From the NCBI GenBank assembly GCA_905221605.1, contig CAJNDS010002390.1, forward strand, positions 651,113-715,112: a DNA stretch of 64,000 nucleotides, written 5' to 3'. Source of the DNA: Symbiodinium natans (lineage: Eukaryota; Sar; Dinophyceae; Suessiales; Symbiodiniaceae). Shown piece by piece: positions 1-11,000 of this stretch. Position 1 is the first letter of the stretch; each line of letters starts with the position of its first letter. Under the pieces are notes generated by a model. The model saw only the letters and a program-made list of their open reading frames with translations, was not told where the DNA came from and made no database searches. The position numbers and the translations under genes are program-made.

Positions 1-13
1 TGCACTTGGTGCA

Positions 14-78
14 GGGCTGAAGGACCGAGCTTAGATAGAGCAGCGCCGCAGCAGGTCGGAGCAGGAGCAACTGAAGGT
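14..78 (+). CDS. candidate exon, unrecognised gene
   Basis: A short non-repeat stretch followed by TTTAGGG repeats, the position exons take in this window. After CAG it is open as AEGPSLDRAAPQQVGAGATE with a GT donor. A second open frame after a later TAG reads IEQRRSRSEQEQLK. The frame cannot be chosen from the sequence alone. Confidence 0.25.
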
Positions 79-540
79 TTTGACACTGCAGGATTTGTGA
101 AAAGTTCAGAGTTTTAGGGCTAAGGGTTTAGGGTTTAGGCGTAAGAGTTCGAGGTTCATGTTTGTAGCTGCCAGCAGGATCACTGCGAGCACCAGACATC
201 TGACAGCCTGGTGGACCTTGGCATCAGTTGCGAGGGTCTACTTTACTGCTTAGTAGCTGAATGAGTACACTTTACACTTTTTGGGAGACTATAATCCCGT
301 ATAGAACTGGAAGTGTACACTTCTTTGGGGGTTATGAACTCGGCAACTAAGACTGCGGTGGATGAATCTCCTCAGTTCTGCCTTGGGTTTAGGGTTTAGG
401 GCTTAGGCTGTAAGTTTGAACGTTTGTCAGTAGGTAGTCTTAGCAACTAGGGTAATCGCATTTCTTGTAACTTGTAAATAAGGTCTTCCTTCTAAGTAAC
501 CATAGTCGGTGTATTTAATGTTCATGCTTAAATCTGCCCT

Positions 541-632
541 AAACCTGAACCCTAAACCCTAAACCCCAAACCCTAAACCCTAAACCCTAGACCCTAAACC
601 CTAAACTTTAAACCCTAAACCCTAAACCCTAA
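541..632. repeat. CCCTAAA telomere-like block
   Basis: About a dozen CCCTAAA units with single-base variants. With the TTTAGGG block at 724-785 it brackets a roughly 80 bp non-repeat stretch that may hold an exon, but no frame there is convincing. Confidence 0.9.
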
Positions 633-917
633 GAAAAGAAGCCACAAGCAGGGTCACTGCCCTGGGCAACCCAAGACTCTCTGAATACCTCCCTAAGGAC
701 CAGACGTAAGCCCTCAACCCGAATTAGGGCTTAGGGTTTAGGGTTTAGGGTTTAGGATTTGGGGTTTAGGGTTCAGGGTTTAGGGTGGTGTCTTTATCAA
801 GGGGTTTGGTGTCGCTGAGGCGTTTCGGTTTTAGTGCAACCGCCGAGATTATGGGAGCAGGAGTTAGTAGTCTGGCAGAGTGCTTAGCAAGGCGTGCTGG
901 CCACTTACATGAACTAG

Positions 918-1035
918 GACCCAGAGTAGCCCCTTATTCCCCTTTTTTAAGGGTTTGAGTTCCCTTAACAGCCCTCTGTACACCAAGAAGGGCACCCTTT
1001 TTTCTCCTAGGTTACTCTTGGGTCTAGTGAACCTA
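918..1035. repeat. fold-back element FB3
   Basis: Imperfect inverted ends: CTAGGACCCAGAGTAGCC on the left and GGTTACTCTTGGGTCTAG on the right. The middle is rich in CCCTT and AAGGG. Related copies lie near 3.5, 5.9, 30.8, 41.1, 42.2 and 54.8 kb. Confidence 0.75.
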
Positions 1036-1154
1036 GAACCAGACTAGACCTCAACATCCTAACCCTCCGTCCCGAAATCCCACTCCACTGAGCTCTATAC
1101 CCCTAAGGGTCCATGTACTTGTATAGTCTACACTTGAAGCGTCCCAAACCTAAA

Positions 1155-1460
1155 GCACTGCCGGCCTTTTGCGCAACATAACGCAAGTTAACGTTTCCAA
1201 AGGGTCCAAGCCAGGCCTAGACGATGGGTCTTTGGGCAACCTCACCTTTGTGTCAGCACACCTTTTTCAAGGAAGCTTACCAGCATTTCACCCGGCGGCG
1301 ATGCCTGTGCAGGTTGGCAACGGCCGGAGGGCGATTGTTTCGTGGCAGACCCGCGTGGGACAAAAGCGCGACCGGTATGAACTCGAAATCCTGAGCCCTA
1401 AGGCCTTGTGCAGCCGCCCCGGCCCTTTGGATGCTTTGTTGAGAGCCCGCGAGTTTTAGA
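1155..1460 (+). other. unique GC-rich segment with a 96-codon open frame
   Basis: This stretch lacks telomere-like repeats and is open on the plus strand from an ATG-like start. A shorter open frame runs on the minus strand. The peptide is not recognised. It is not bracketed by the usual repeat blocks, so it may be decayed transposon or intron interior. Confidence 0.3.
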
Positions 1461-1613
1461 TACGCGCCAAGCCAACAGACTCCTTGTCCCCAGCCGAACC
1501 TCAACCAAGAACTTAAACCCGCCTAGGCGACTAACTAAGCCTTGGAATCAGAACCCCGAAGCCCTAAACATCATGAACCCTCAGCCCTCAACCCTAAACC
1601 CCAAACCCTAACT

Positions 1614-1655
1614 AGAGGACGGTACGACGCCAAGCCTAGGCTTGTCCAAGGGTCG
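1614..1655 (+). CDS. candidate exon (RYDAKPRLVQ)
   Basis: It lies between CCCTAAA and TTTAGGG blocks. After an AG the open frame reads RYDAKPRLVQ and then meets a GT. No family is recognised, and the strand and frame are tentative. Confidence 0.25.
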
Positions 1656-1959
1656 GCCTCTTTCTTCGTCACCTCCTGACGTTCAGAAAGTTAGGCCGTC
1701 GGATGCGATCCTTGGTATTTAGGGTTTAGGGCTATGATGAACACCAGAAACCTCACAGCCTAAACCCCTCTGCAAAATGAGTCCCTGGACTCCTTCCACC
1801 CCCCTTCCCCCCCGCCAAATTCTAAACCTAAGCCCTAAACCCCAAACCCTAAACTCCCTATAAGCCCTGAGACTCGAGCCTGTGACGTTGATGTGTTCTT
1901 CCTTGAGTGGTGATAACGGCTCAGGCTTTAAGTATTCGGGGGCCGTGAAATTAAATCCT

Positions 1960-2072
1960 CCTTAGGGTCCAGGTACCTATATAATATACACTTGGGCCTT
2001 AAAGGGGTTTGCATATGGTAGCTGTAGGGCCCAAGTATATGCTATACAGGCACATGGACCCTTAGGGTTCTA
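1960..2072. repeat. fold-back element FB6
   Basis: Ends AGGGTCCAGGTACC and ACATGGACCCTTAGGG are inverted copies. The core GGGCCTTAAAGGGG is shared with copies near 15.9, 26.6, 36.3, 40.1 and 47.5 kb. Confidence 0.8.
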
Positions 2073-2109
2073 TTCTGATTTTTACATCACAAATGCGTTT
2101 GAGGGTTCT

Positions 2110-2720
2110 GGGGTTTGAAGTTTCAGGGGGCACGCGAAAAAATAATGGAAACCCCCCGGCATTATTTCTAGCCCCCAAATAATAAGAATGAAATGGTCAA
2201 CCATTTGATTATTATTATTGTTTCCCCCCAAATAATAATATTGGAATGGGAAGCGATTTAATCATATTTATTTCCAGCCCCCCCAAATAAGAATAATGGA
2301 ATGGGAAACCGTTTGATTATTATTCTTATTCCCCCCCCCCCCCCCCCCCTCCAATAATAATACCCCCCCCCCCCCCCCCCCACCCCCCAACGCCTCCCCC
2401 CCCCCCCCCCCCACCCCCCAACGCCCCCCCCCCCCCCCCCTGAAAACCGTTTAAGAATTGCTGCCCAAATAATAATGATGGACCCCCCCCCCCCCTTTGC
2501 CCCCTTCCCTTGCCACCCCCCCAAATTTTATTATTGTTGTTTCCCCAATCCGCCCCCCCCCCCCCCACCCCCAAATAATCCATGGAATCGGACACCATTT
2601 TAATTATTATTATTATTATTTCCCAAATAGTAACAATGGACCCCCCCCCCCCCGGCCCCCTCGCCCCCTCGCCCCCTCTGCCCCCCCAAATAATAAGAAT
2701 GGAATGGGAAACTAGTACTG
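2110..2720. repeat. ATT-rich palindromic module with poly-C
   Basis: A module with CCAAATAATAATAATGGAAT, then GGGAAACCGTTTGATTAT and a run of Ts and Cs recurs about six times with decay. Copies are separated by C runs of 10-20 nt. The AATAAT and ATTATT arms are complementary, so each copy could fold on itself. Open frames here are translated repeat. Confidence 0.7.
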
Positions 2721-2756
2721 GTACTAGTAGTACTATTACTACTAGTAGTAGTACTA

Positions 2757-2894
<138 letters not shown>

Positions 2895-3079
2895 CGCGCT
2901 CCGCGCGTATTTGACGCCGCGTCCGTCTGCATCCGAAGGTCCTTTTCCATCGGCAAAACCAGTGTTCGTGGCCAGACTGCTCATTTCCCAACCACGACGG
3001 GAATTATATGCATTTCTTGTGTTGTTAAGTGAAGGCTGCAATCTCCGACTTGTCTTCGCTTTTTTCCATGCTCGAACGC

Positions 3080-3261
3080 GAAGAGAAAGCCATGCCGAAG
3101 CAGCACACACATAGATGCCGCGTGTGTGGGCAGCCGGGCCACCGGCTGGAGACTTGCACTGCCTATGCAGGTAGGCTCATCCGGGAGCTTCAGGAGAAAG
3201 TGCAAGGGCATGCGCGTGCGGAACCTCAACGGCGGCTTCGTCGTCTTCGCAAGAACGGTAG
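3080..3261 (+). CDS. CCHC zinc-knuckle exon
   Basis: The plus-strand frame contains CRVCGQPGHRLETC, an exact C-x2-C-x4-H-x4-C zinc knuckle, which normally binds single-stranded nucleic acid. It is preceded by MPKQHTHR and followed by a basic Arg/Leu-rich stretch with RRLRRLRKN. Such knuckles occur in RNA-processing proteins and in retroelement Gag proteins. Here it stands alone, with no Gag or reverse transcriptase beside it. A GT after TATGCAG could be a donor. It may belong to the gene at 8-19 kb, to a neighbour upstream, or to a mobile element; the sequence does not decide. Confidence 0.5.
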
Positions 3262-3282
3262 GCTGCAGTACAGCGGCCCCAT

Positions 3283-3470
3283 AAGCCCTAAACCCCAAAC
3301 TCCGAAGCTTCAAGTGGAGGCCCAAAAGCCCTGTACCCTTAAGCTAAACCCCAAACCCCGAAGCTTCAAGTGGAAGCCCAAAATTCGTGGACCCTAAGCC
3401 CCAAACCCCGAAGCTTCAAGTGCAAGCTCAAAACTCCTCTACCCTTAAACCGAAAACCACACACCCCGAA
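3283..3470. repeat. about 45-60 bp tandem repeat
   Basis: Four decaying copies of a unit with CCCCAAACCCCGAAGCTTCA, then AGTGGAGGCCCAAAA and CCCT. It is a longer repeat built on the telomere-like unit and is translated as KP-rich readthrough. Confidence 0.7.
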
Positions 3471-3497
3471 GCTCTTGCTTACGGCTTCGTGCAGAGT

Positions 3498-3606
3498 GTC
3501 TACTAGGACCCGGAGTGGGCCCCTATTTCCTTTTTTTAGGGTTGGGGTTCCCTTATTATCCCCTTAAAACCCAAAAAGGGTACACTCTTGGGTCAAGTCC
3601 TAGGTC
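3498..3606. repeat. fold-back element FB3
   Basis: Starts ACTAGGACCCGGAGT and ends CTCTTGGGTCAAGTCCTAG, imperfect inverted ends. The core matches the other FB3 copies. Confidence 0.75.
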
Positions 3607-3689
3607 GTTCTCTAATTGTTTGCGGTTCAGTTTCACGACGGCGCAAGACATGGAAGACAGGGGCCTTTGGCCGCAACAGCTAGGGTTGA

Positions 3690-3798
3690 GGGTTTGGGGT
3701 TTAGTGTTTAGGGTTTAGGTTTAGGGTTTAGGGTTTAGGGTTTAGGGTTTAGGGTTTAGGGTTTAGGGTTTGGGGTTTAGGGTTTAGGGTTTAGGTTG
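3690..3798. repeat. TTTAGGG block
   Basis: About 14 units, with one TTTGGGG variant. It follows a possible exon at 3632-3661 that has open basic frames but no recognised peptide. Confidence 0.9.
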
Positions 3799-4104
3799 TA
3801 TTACACAGGGGCTGCGTAGGTTGGCCCTTTGCACCCAAAGGCCCATTCTAATTGCTTAGACGGTTAAGCTCGGCCTTAGACGAGGGACTGGGGTCTAGGG
3901 TCCTTGGCTCATAGAGCCTGGTCTGTTAGGGCTTAGTAAGGTTACACCCCACACCCGAAGCCCATCAAAACCCCACGTTTTTTGCAGGCCAGTGCTTGTG
4001 ATCAACACCCTAAACCCAAACCCAAACCCTAAACCCCACAGCCCGAAACCCTAAACCCTAAACCCCATAAGCCCTCAACCGACTTCCTGCTGCGCTCGCC
4101 AGGC

Positions 4105-4128
4105 CGCAAGAGGAGCATGACAAAGGCT
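4105..4128 (+). CDS. candidate micro-exon (RKRSMTK)
   Basis: Bracketed by CCCTAAA on the left and TTTAGGG on the right. After GCCAG it reads RKRSMTK and meets a GC donor. The same frame runs on as ARAPGGRSEV if that donor is not used. Unrecognised. Confidence 0.25.
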
Positions 4129-4389
4129 CGTGCTCCCGGTGGCAGATCCGAGGTGCCAACATGGCACCGTAGCAGACCTCAAGCTTAGGGTTTAGGGTTT
4201 AGGGTCTAGGGTTTAGGGTTTAGGGTTTAGGGTTTCGGGTTTAGGGTCTCGGGTCTAGGGTTTAGGGCTGCAACGTGCCAGCAGAATCTCTTCGTCTGAC
4301 ACAAGGGTCTGGGGCTTAGGGTTTGAGAGGTTTCCCAGAGGCATCTTAACATAGTTACCACTCTCATCTCTTGGATCCCAACATACATT

Positions 4390-4500
4390 TACATATATAT
4401 ATATATATATACATTTATCTTTACATTTATATTTATATATATATATTTTTTTTATCGATGTATATATGTATATATATATATATATATATATGTATTTGTG
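4390..4500. repeat. AT-rich microsatellite
   Basis: Alternating TA and TATATG runs. Open frames of the YIYIY type here are repeat translations. Confidence 0.9.
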
Positions 4501-5904
4501 ATATTTTTCGATTGTTTTTGCATTTCTATACTCATACTTATTCATTGCTAAGTAGTGGCCACCCGAAGTGCCCATTCCCAGTTGAATAGGGCCCTAGATT
4601 GAGCACATATTCGTTGCGGCCTTTTGGGGGATTCATGCTGGGGTCTCAGTCCAAGTATTCGGTTTAGGCTTTAGGGTTTAGGGCTAAACCCAAAACTCCA
4701 AAAACCCACCCCTCTCTCCCCCCCAAACAACAAAAAAAGAAACTGTTGCTCTGTATGTCAAGATTCGACTCCTTCCGCCTGATCGATTTCGTCCACTTTG
4801 GGCGGGCCTGGGAGATGTACATGAGTAGGATTTGTCGAGAATGCCCGCCAGGCATTGCAGCTGAAAACGGGCTTTGGGATCGGAGGGAAAAAACAAGCCC
4901 CTCCCCCCCCTACACTACACCCTAAGCCATAGACCCTAAACCTGAACCCTAAACCCTAAACCCCCCCGAACCCTAAACCTTGAACCCTAAACCCCGAAGC
5001 CCTAAGCACGAAAGCCTAAACCGCACAAAGCCGCAAAGCCATTTGAAAGCCCTAATATCGAAACCTCGAGGACTTCCTCAATGAGCCTTATCTGGGGTAC
5101 TTGTAGCCCTACTTATACCTACCCATGAACCATCACATGTACCATCATTGCAAAGCGGGACATGATGTTTCATTGCTTGCGGAACAGGCTGAGCGCTGGT
5201 AGAGGTTTGGTGGAGCCTGAAACCGTAAACTCGCAAGTGACAGCAGCCCAATCCCCACAAATCCTGATGCCTTGACTTTCTTGAGGAGTACAATAGATAG
5301 AATAATGGAGAGCACGAGAGAACCACTGAAAGCCTTTTGGAAGCAGCTAAGCCTTTTTCATGTCTATAGTTTGTAGTTTATCTGTTTTTTTTTTTTTATT
5401 GCATGCTGTCTATAGCACTTCCTTCTAGCTGAATTCACACATCTTATCTCATGTTTTACGATAGTTCATTGATTGCATTCTTTTGCAAGCTATCCTGATT
5501 TTGGGCTTCACTGATTTGGAAATAGCTTCCTTTGTGAGCGAATCCAGAAACAAAGGTCATAGTCACGAAGGACCGTTTCATGCTGGTGCGTAGTTCCCAC
5601 AAGTTTTTTTTCCGCGGCGTGTTTAGGTCGATTTTGTTGGAAGCTGTTTGGTTTTCCGTCTGCATTCTCGATTCTCGAAGAATCACACAGCTGCATCACG
5701 AACAGCTTCGTTGCCCTGAACCCTAAACCCCAAACCCTAAACCCTAAGCCCGGAGAAAAGCCCTTAATACATGGGTCGGAAGAATTACAGATAATGTTCC
5801 CTTATGGTCCTATGATAAGGTCCATGGAGGCCCAAGCCGAAATGCTTAAGCCACTTCTCAGGTCTGGATTCCAAAATCCGCTCCTTCAACCAGAAGTCCC
5901 CCCT

Positions 5905-6020
5905 AAAGCTAGGATGCCCAGTAGTACCCTTATTCCCTTTTTGGGGGGGTTTAGGTTTCCTTCTAAACCCCTTTAAGCAAAAAAGGGCACCCTTTTTAGG
6001 CCTAGGTTACTGGGCAGCCT
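5905..6020. repeat. fold-back element FB3, divergent
   Basis: Ends GCCCAGTAGTACCC and GGTTACTGGGCAGC are inverted. The core resembles FB3 and the ends resemble FB4, so it may be a hybrid. Confidence 0.6.
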
Positions 6021-6241
6021 AGAAAGGGATCTGATAAGATCATTCGCTGCTACAAGCTAGGCGGTTCTTATGGGGCCCTGGAGATGTTTTGGGGGCCTCT
6101 TTGCAACAAAGGGTTTAGGGTTTAGGGCCTAGGGTCTAGGGTTTAGGGTTTAGGGTTTAGGGGTTTAGGGGTGAAGAGTTTAGAGCTGCAGCAACTCACT
6201 CGGCATTCTTGCGCCCCATTCCGGGGAGCCCGAGCGAGAGC

Positions 6242-6267
6242 CATGCCGAAGAGGCCGGGTTTTGTGA
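6242..6267 (+). CDS. possible first exon (MPKRPGFVK)
   Basis: GCC-ATG-CCG context opens MPKRPGFV and reaches a GC donor after AA. Joining to the AG at 6435 restores AAG (Lys) and keeps a long open frame. The intervening 168 bp would be almost pure CCCTAAA and CCCCAAA repeat. Speculative. Confidence 0.25.
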
Positions 6268-6284
6268 AGCCCCCACACCCTAAA

Positions 6285-6435
6285 CCCTAAACCCTAAACC
6301 CTAAACCCCAAACCCTAGACCCCAAACCCCAAACCCCAAACCCCAAACCCCAAACCCCAAACCCCAAACCCCAAACCCTAAACCCTAAACCCTAAACCCT
6401 AAACCCTAAACCCTAAACCCTAAACCCTAAACCCT
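6285..6435. repeat. CCCTAAA / CCCCAAA array
   Basis: Three sub-blocks: CCCTAAA, then about nine perfect CCCCAAA units, then CCCTAAA again. The variant is homogeneous within its sub-block. Confidence 0.95.
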
Positions 6436-6739
6436 AGCTCAGGCTCGAAGGCAACACTGCTGCTTTCACTGCGGGTTTTACCTTACGAAGGGCAGCCGCC
6501 AATCCACCTTCCGGATTTTCATATCACAGAAGCGCAATCAGGTGCTGGATCAGATCTCGCAGGAGACGGGGCAACGACTGTGGCAACTATCAGCGGACCA
6601 AGTTCGTCGCGGAGCAGGCACACATGACAATCGAGGAGCCCAGTCGGTGGACGGGAAAGCGATCAGCCAAGCCAAGCAATCGCTCCGTCAGTTCATCAAA
6701 CAAGGGCATACGAGCATGGTGAAGGGATGGAAGGGATAA
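6436..6739 (+). CDS. candidate long exon, three open frames
   Basis: A 300 bp non-repeat stretch following a CCCTAAA array and GCTCAG. Two plus-strand frames stay open over most of it and a third over its first two thirds. One contains NDCGNYQRTKFVAEQAHMTI, another SQETGQRLWQLSADQVRR. No family is recognised and the frame is undecided. It could be an exon of the gene downstream or a transposon relic. Confidence 0.35.
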
Positions 6740-7036
6740 GCCGGATCTTCAGGACCTTTGGGGGGGAGGTTCCCTCAAGGATATTCCGGTTTTTGGGGTC
6801 CGTTTTTTTTTGCCGAGCTTTATACTTATTTGGGGGGTTTACGATATTAGGGGTACCTTTTTGGGGTACTTTTTTTAATAAGGGGGGTCCTACTGTTTGG
6901 GGGTGAACTTAAAAACTTATTGAGTGTCTCAATTGAGGCGAAATCATAGACTTCAACCGTTTTCTCCTTTGGCTATTGGAGAAGTAAGCATATGCAGGGC
7001 ACCCCACAAACTGGGCCTATAAGCCCTAAACCCGGT

Positions 7037-7092
7037 TTGGGACCTTTTGGGACCTTTTGGGACGTTTTGGGACCCTTTGGGACCTTTTGGGA
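7037..7092. repeat. 10-bp tandem repeat GGGACCTTTT
   Basis: About six copies with few mismatches. Confidence 0.9.
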
Positions 7093-7459
7093 TCTGAGGG
7101 TTCAGGGCTAAGGCACGCACACAGCATGATCTCAGGCGCACCAAGACTCAGGCTCAGGTATGAGCCTCATCCCCACGTTTAGGTTTAGGGTTCAGGGTTC
7201 AGGGTTTCGGGCTTAGGGTTTCGGGTTTAGGGTTTAGGGTTTAGGGTTCAGGGTTCAGGGTTCAGGGTTCAGGGGTTTCGGGTTTCGGGTTTAGGGTTTA
7301 GGGTTTAGGGTTCCCGCGCCCCTCCGCCAAGGCAGTCCAACCCCCTAGGAGCGGTTGCACCTAGAAGACAAAGGATTCAGACTCCTACCCCCAAGGTTGC
7401 ACACCTAAAGGTTCCCCTTAACATACTCCTAACATGGCCCTTACATTCCCTTCTAGGGA

Positions 7460-7524
7460 TCCTAAACCCTAAACCCTAAACCCTAAACCCTAAACCCTAA
7501 ACCCTAAACCCTAAACCCTAAACC
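7460..7524. repeat. CCCTAAA block
   Basis: About nine perfect units. Confidence 0.95.
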
Positions 7525-7624
7525 TAAAGCAGGGACCCCCAAACCCAAGGGTACCAGCCCTGAGAGTCCAAGGTAGAACCCCTAGAATAAAAAAAGGCTT
7601 GTGCCCAAAACCCGAAGCCCTCCT

Positions 7625-7737
7625 AAACCCTAAACCCTAAACCCTAAACCCTAAACCCTAAACCCTAAACCCTAAACCCTAAACCCTAAACCCTAAACCC
7701 TAAACCCTAAACCCTAAACCCTAAACCCTAAACCCTA
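7625..7737. repeat. CCCTAAA block
   Basis: About 16 perfect units without variants. Confidence 0.97.
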
Positions 7738-7780
7738 CATGGGACCCTGTGGCTTGAACAAGTCTAGGTGTCTGCCCCCA

Positions 7781-7870
7781 GAGGCTCCAATGCAGTTCCT
7801 TTTTGGGTTGGTGAATAGGGGAGTTGAGTATGCTACCCCAAAAAGGTACTACGTTTGGAGCCTTTGGTAG
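7781..7870. repeat. fold-back element FB1
   Basis: Left arm GGCTCCAATGCAGTTCCTTT and right arm AAAGGTACTACGTTTGGAGC are inverted copies. Further copies lie near 23.4, 28.1, 29.4, 38.7, 39.7, 51.4, 63.2 and 63.9 kb. About 90 bp, with no coding capacity: a MITE-like element. Confidence 0.85.
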
Positions 7871-7956
7871 TAGGCTTGTGACCCTAAACCCTAAACCCTA
7901 CAGACTAAACCCTAAACCCTAAACCCTAAACCCTAAACCCTAAACCTTGTAGCCAG

Positions 7957-8026
7957 GTCTCGCTTCACCCGCATCTCTGCCATGTCTGATGAAGAGCTGG
8001 ACGAGAGAGAGCAGGAGCTGGAACTG
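7957..8026 (+). CDS. exon, unrecognised gene (MSDEELDEREQELEL)
   Basis: After GCCAG the open frame reads SRFTRISAMSDEELDEREQ and ELEL, then a GC donor. The ATG at 7982, in the context GCCATGTCT, could be the start codon. It sits between CCCTAAA and TTTAGGG blocks. Confidence 0.5.
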
Positions 8027-11000
8027 GCCGGGGGTCCTGCACGAAGTCAAAGCTGGATCCTGGCATCATGTGCCTCTTGTGGGCCGTCTAAGCCCCAAAC
8101 TTTAGGGTTTAGGGTGTAGGGTTTAGGTTTTAGGGTTTAGGGTGACTCCAGCAACTTTAAGCTCACATTATGCAGATTCGGTATTGTCAGCGGCGCGGGC
8201 CTTGGGCCTTGGTTCGAAGGAAGACCTTTGGCCCAAAAGTGGACATCACCGAACACGAGTATGTATATTCGCGTCACACATGTACTTGCTGTTCATTATT
8301 TGATATCTCGTGCTGTTTGTCTCTCAGCGGCAAATGTTTTGAGTCTGCCGGCAAGTCCTCCTAAACCCTAAACCCTAAACCCTAAACCCTAAACCCTAAA
8401 CCCTAAACCCTAAACCCTAAACCCTAAACCCTAAACCCTAAACCCTAAACCCTAAACCCTAAACCCTAAGCCCTAAGCCCTAAGCCCTAAACCGAAACCC
8501 CCAAAACCCCCAAAACCCCCAAAACCCCCAAAACCCCCAGAACCTCAAGTTCCTCGACCCGCAACGCCCGAAATCCTCAACCCCAAAACCCTCAACCCTC
8601 AACCTCTTAAACCCTCAACCTCGAACCGCGGGGCCTCCTCCCAAGTTTCAGTTGCGGATTTGTGGGGTTTAGGGTTTAGGGTTTAGGGTTTGGGGTTTGG
8701 GGTCTAGGGCCGCAACCTGAAGCCCATTTAAAAGCCGCCAGAGCGCTGCTAGACCCTCAACGCTCAGGCCCTCAGGCAGCGGAATGAAGCCTTGAACGCA
8801 AAGAGGCGCATGTGCAGCCCTGAACTGGCCCCCTAAACTCTAAACCCTAAACCCTAAACCCTAAAGCCTAAACCCTAAACCCTAAACCCTAAACCCTAAA
8901 CCCTAAACCCTAAACCCTAAACCCTAAACCCTAAACCCTAAGCCCTAAACCTACAGCCGAAAGGGTATGGTTTGGCCTTCGGGGTTCAGGCCTTCGGTTG
9001 TGGAGTTCAGGGCTTTGGGCTTTGGGGTTTTGGGGTTTCAGGGTTTTGTTGTTGAGGGTCTTGGGGGTGTTGGGGTTTGCTGGTTTCGGGTTTGGGGCCG
9101 GGGGGGGGGGGTTTTGGAGCTTCGGTTTTGTCAGCCCTTCTCCTTAATTTTCACTCCCAAAAACAAGACCTTGGAAGTAGAAATAGACCCCATCGATTGT
9201 AACCCTAGGCCCTACTTGGAGGTTCAGGGTACTTATCAACCAATTTAAAACTGTATTTATCACCCACTTATCAGCCCCTTAAGTGCCATAATGGGGTTGT
9301 AAGTACACTTATCGGTACAGCTATCATTGGTTCATAAGTACCATGAACCTCCAAGTAAGCCCTCAACCCCCAAAACTCCAGACCTAAGAGCAGATCCGAT
9401 AGGTCCCAAAGACTGGGCTTCGCAGTACTATACTTGAAGACTTTTTTTCTGGTTCTGGGTTCCTTTTTTTAGTTTCCCTCTTTTTCTACTTTTTTCCAGG
9501 GCTTACTCCTTAGTAGGGAAGAGTTTGAGCTGTTGGGGCCTCACTTGGAGGTTCATGGGCAGTTAAGAGTGGAGTTAGAAGTGGGAGAACTCTGCCCTCG
9601 AGCCCAACCCTCCAACCGTAGGCCCTACTACATGTAATATTGGCGGTTCAGGGTTGGGTTAGGGTTAGGGTTTAGGGTTTAGGGTTTAGGGTTTAGGGTT
9701 CAGGGTTGAGGGTGTCAGGGTTTAGGCTATAGGGTTTAAGGTTTAGGGTACAGGGTTTCAGGGTTCCGCATAATCTTCTGTGGCAACGGAGAGTCGTTGG
9801 TGCCTGCCCCAAGACGGCGGACATCTTCGCGCCATCCACGGCTCCTGGCACAGCTCCCTGATTCTTAGTAACCATCCTCTCATATTCAACCCCCCTACCC
9901 CCTAATATTAACTAGCCCCCCCCCCCCCTCCCCCCCCCATGTACTCCAATAAGACTTTTACAGGTGTATTCAATATCAGGGGGTAAGGGGGGGGAAACAT
10001 ACTAGGGAATGAGGGAAGTAGGGCCCGGTATGTAGGATTGAAAGGATTATGTAGGGTACCCCCATTCCCTCAGTCCCGGCGAAGAACCCGCCAGACAAGA
10101 CCTTCATGCCATGTGGCTTGGGACAGAGCCTTATTCAGGGGTCTAGGAGTTTAGGGTTTAGGGTTTCGGGTTTAGGGTTTAGGGTTTAGGGAGGGTGCAA
10201 GGTGCCATGGGTACCCTCGGCCTCTAACTCCCCAAAACCCAAAACGGGTTTAGGGGTTTAGGGGCTTAGGAGTTTAGGAGTTTAGGGTTTAGGGTTTAGG
10301 GTTTAGGGCTTGGGGTTTGGGGTTTGGGGTTTGGGGTTTGGGGTTTATAGGCATCTGGTTAGATCCTTGCCAGGAATAACCTGGGAGAGAAGTTCACGCC
10401 GCTCGGAGATCATCAAAAGTTCAAGGAGCCGCGGCATGGTACTTGCGGGGAGAGGGTTTAGGGTTTAGGGTTTGGGGTTTGGGGTTTAGGGGTTTAGGGG
10501 TTTAGGGGTTTAGGGGTTTAGGGGTTTAGGGGTTTAGGGGTTTAGGGGTTTAGGGGTTTAGGGGTTTAGGGGTTCAGGAGTTTAGGGTTGTTTTCGGTTT
10601 ATAGGGGTTTAGGGTTATGTGCCCTAGTTATCCCTATACGCGTCGAACAGACCCCAAACCCTGAACCCTAAACTCTAGACTTCCGAACCCTAAACCCTAA
10701 ACCCTACACCCACATGGCCTGCCATTTAGTTTTTTTTTTTTTTTTTGTTTGCTTTTCCTGCGCTGGACGCACGCCCGAACTCTTCGGCGCACCTGATCTA
10801 AACCTTTCAGCTTGCGTTTAGGACTCTAGGCCTTTAGGGCTCTAGGCCTTGGGGTGCAAGGTTTGGGGGGCTCCTTGCCCTAACCCTAAACCCTAAACCC
10901 TAAACCCTAAACCCTAAACCCCTTACTTCTTCCGCCAGGAGATGCAAAACTTCAAGCAGCTCCGTGACCGGGTGCCTTGGGTTATTGGGTGTTGGCGTTG

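Noticed and set aside
7460-8490. CRISPR array
   Set aside because: Repeat blocks are simple 7-mers without regular unique spacers.
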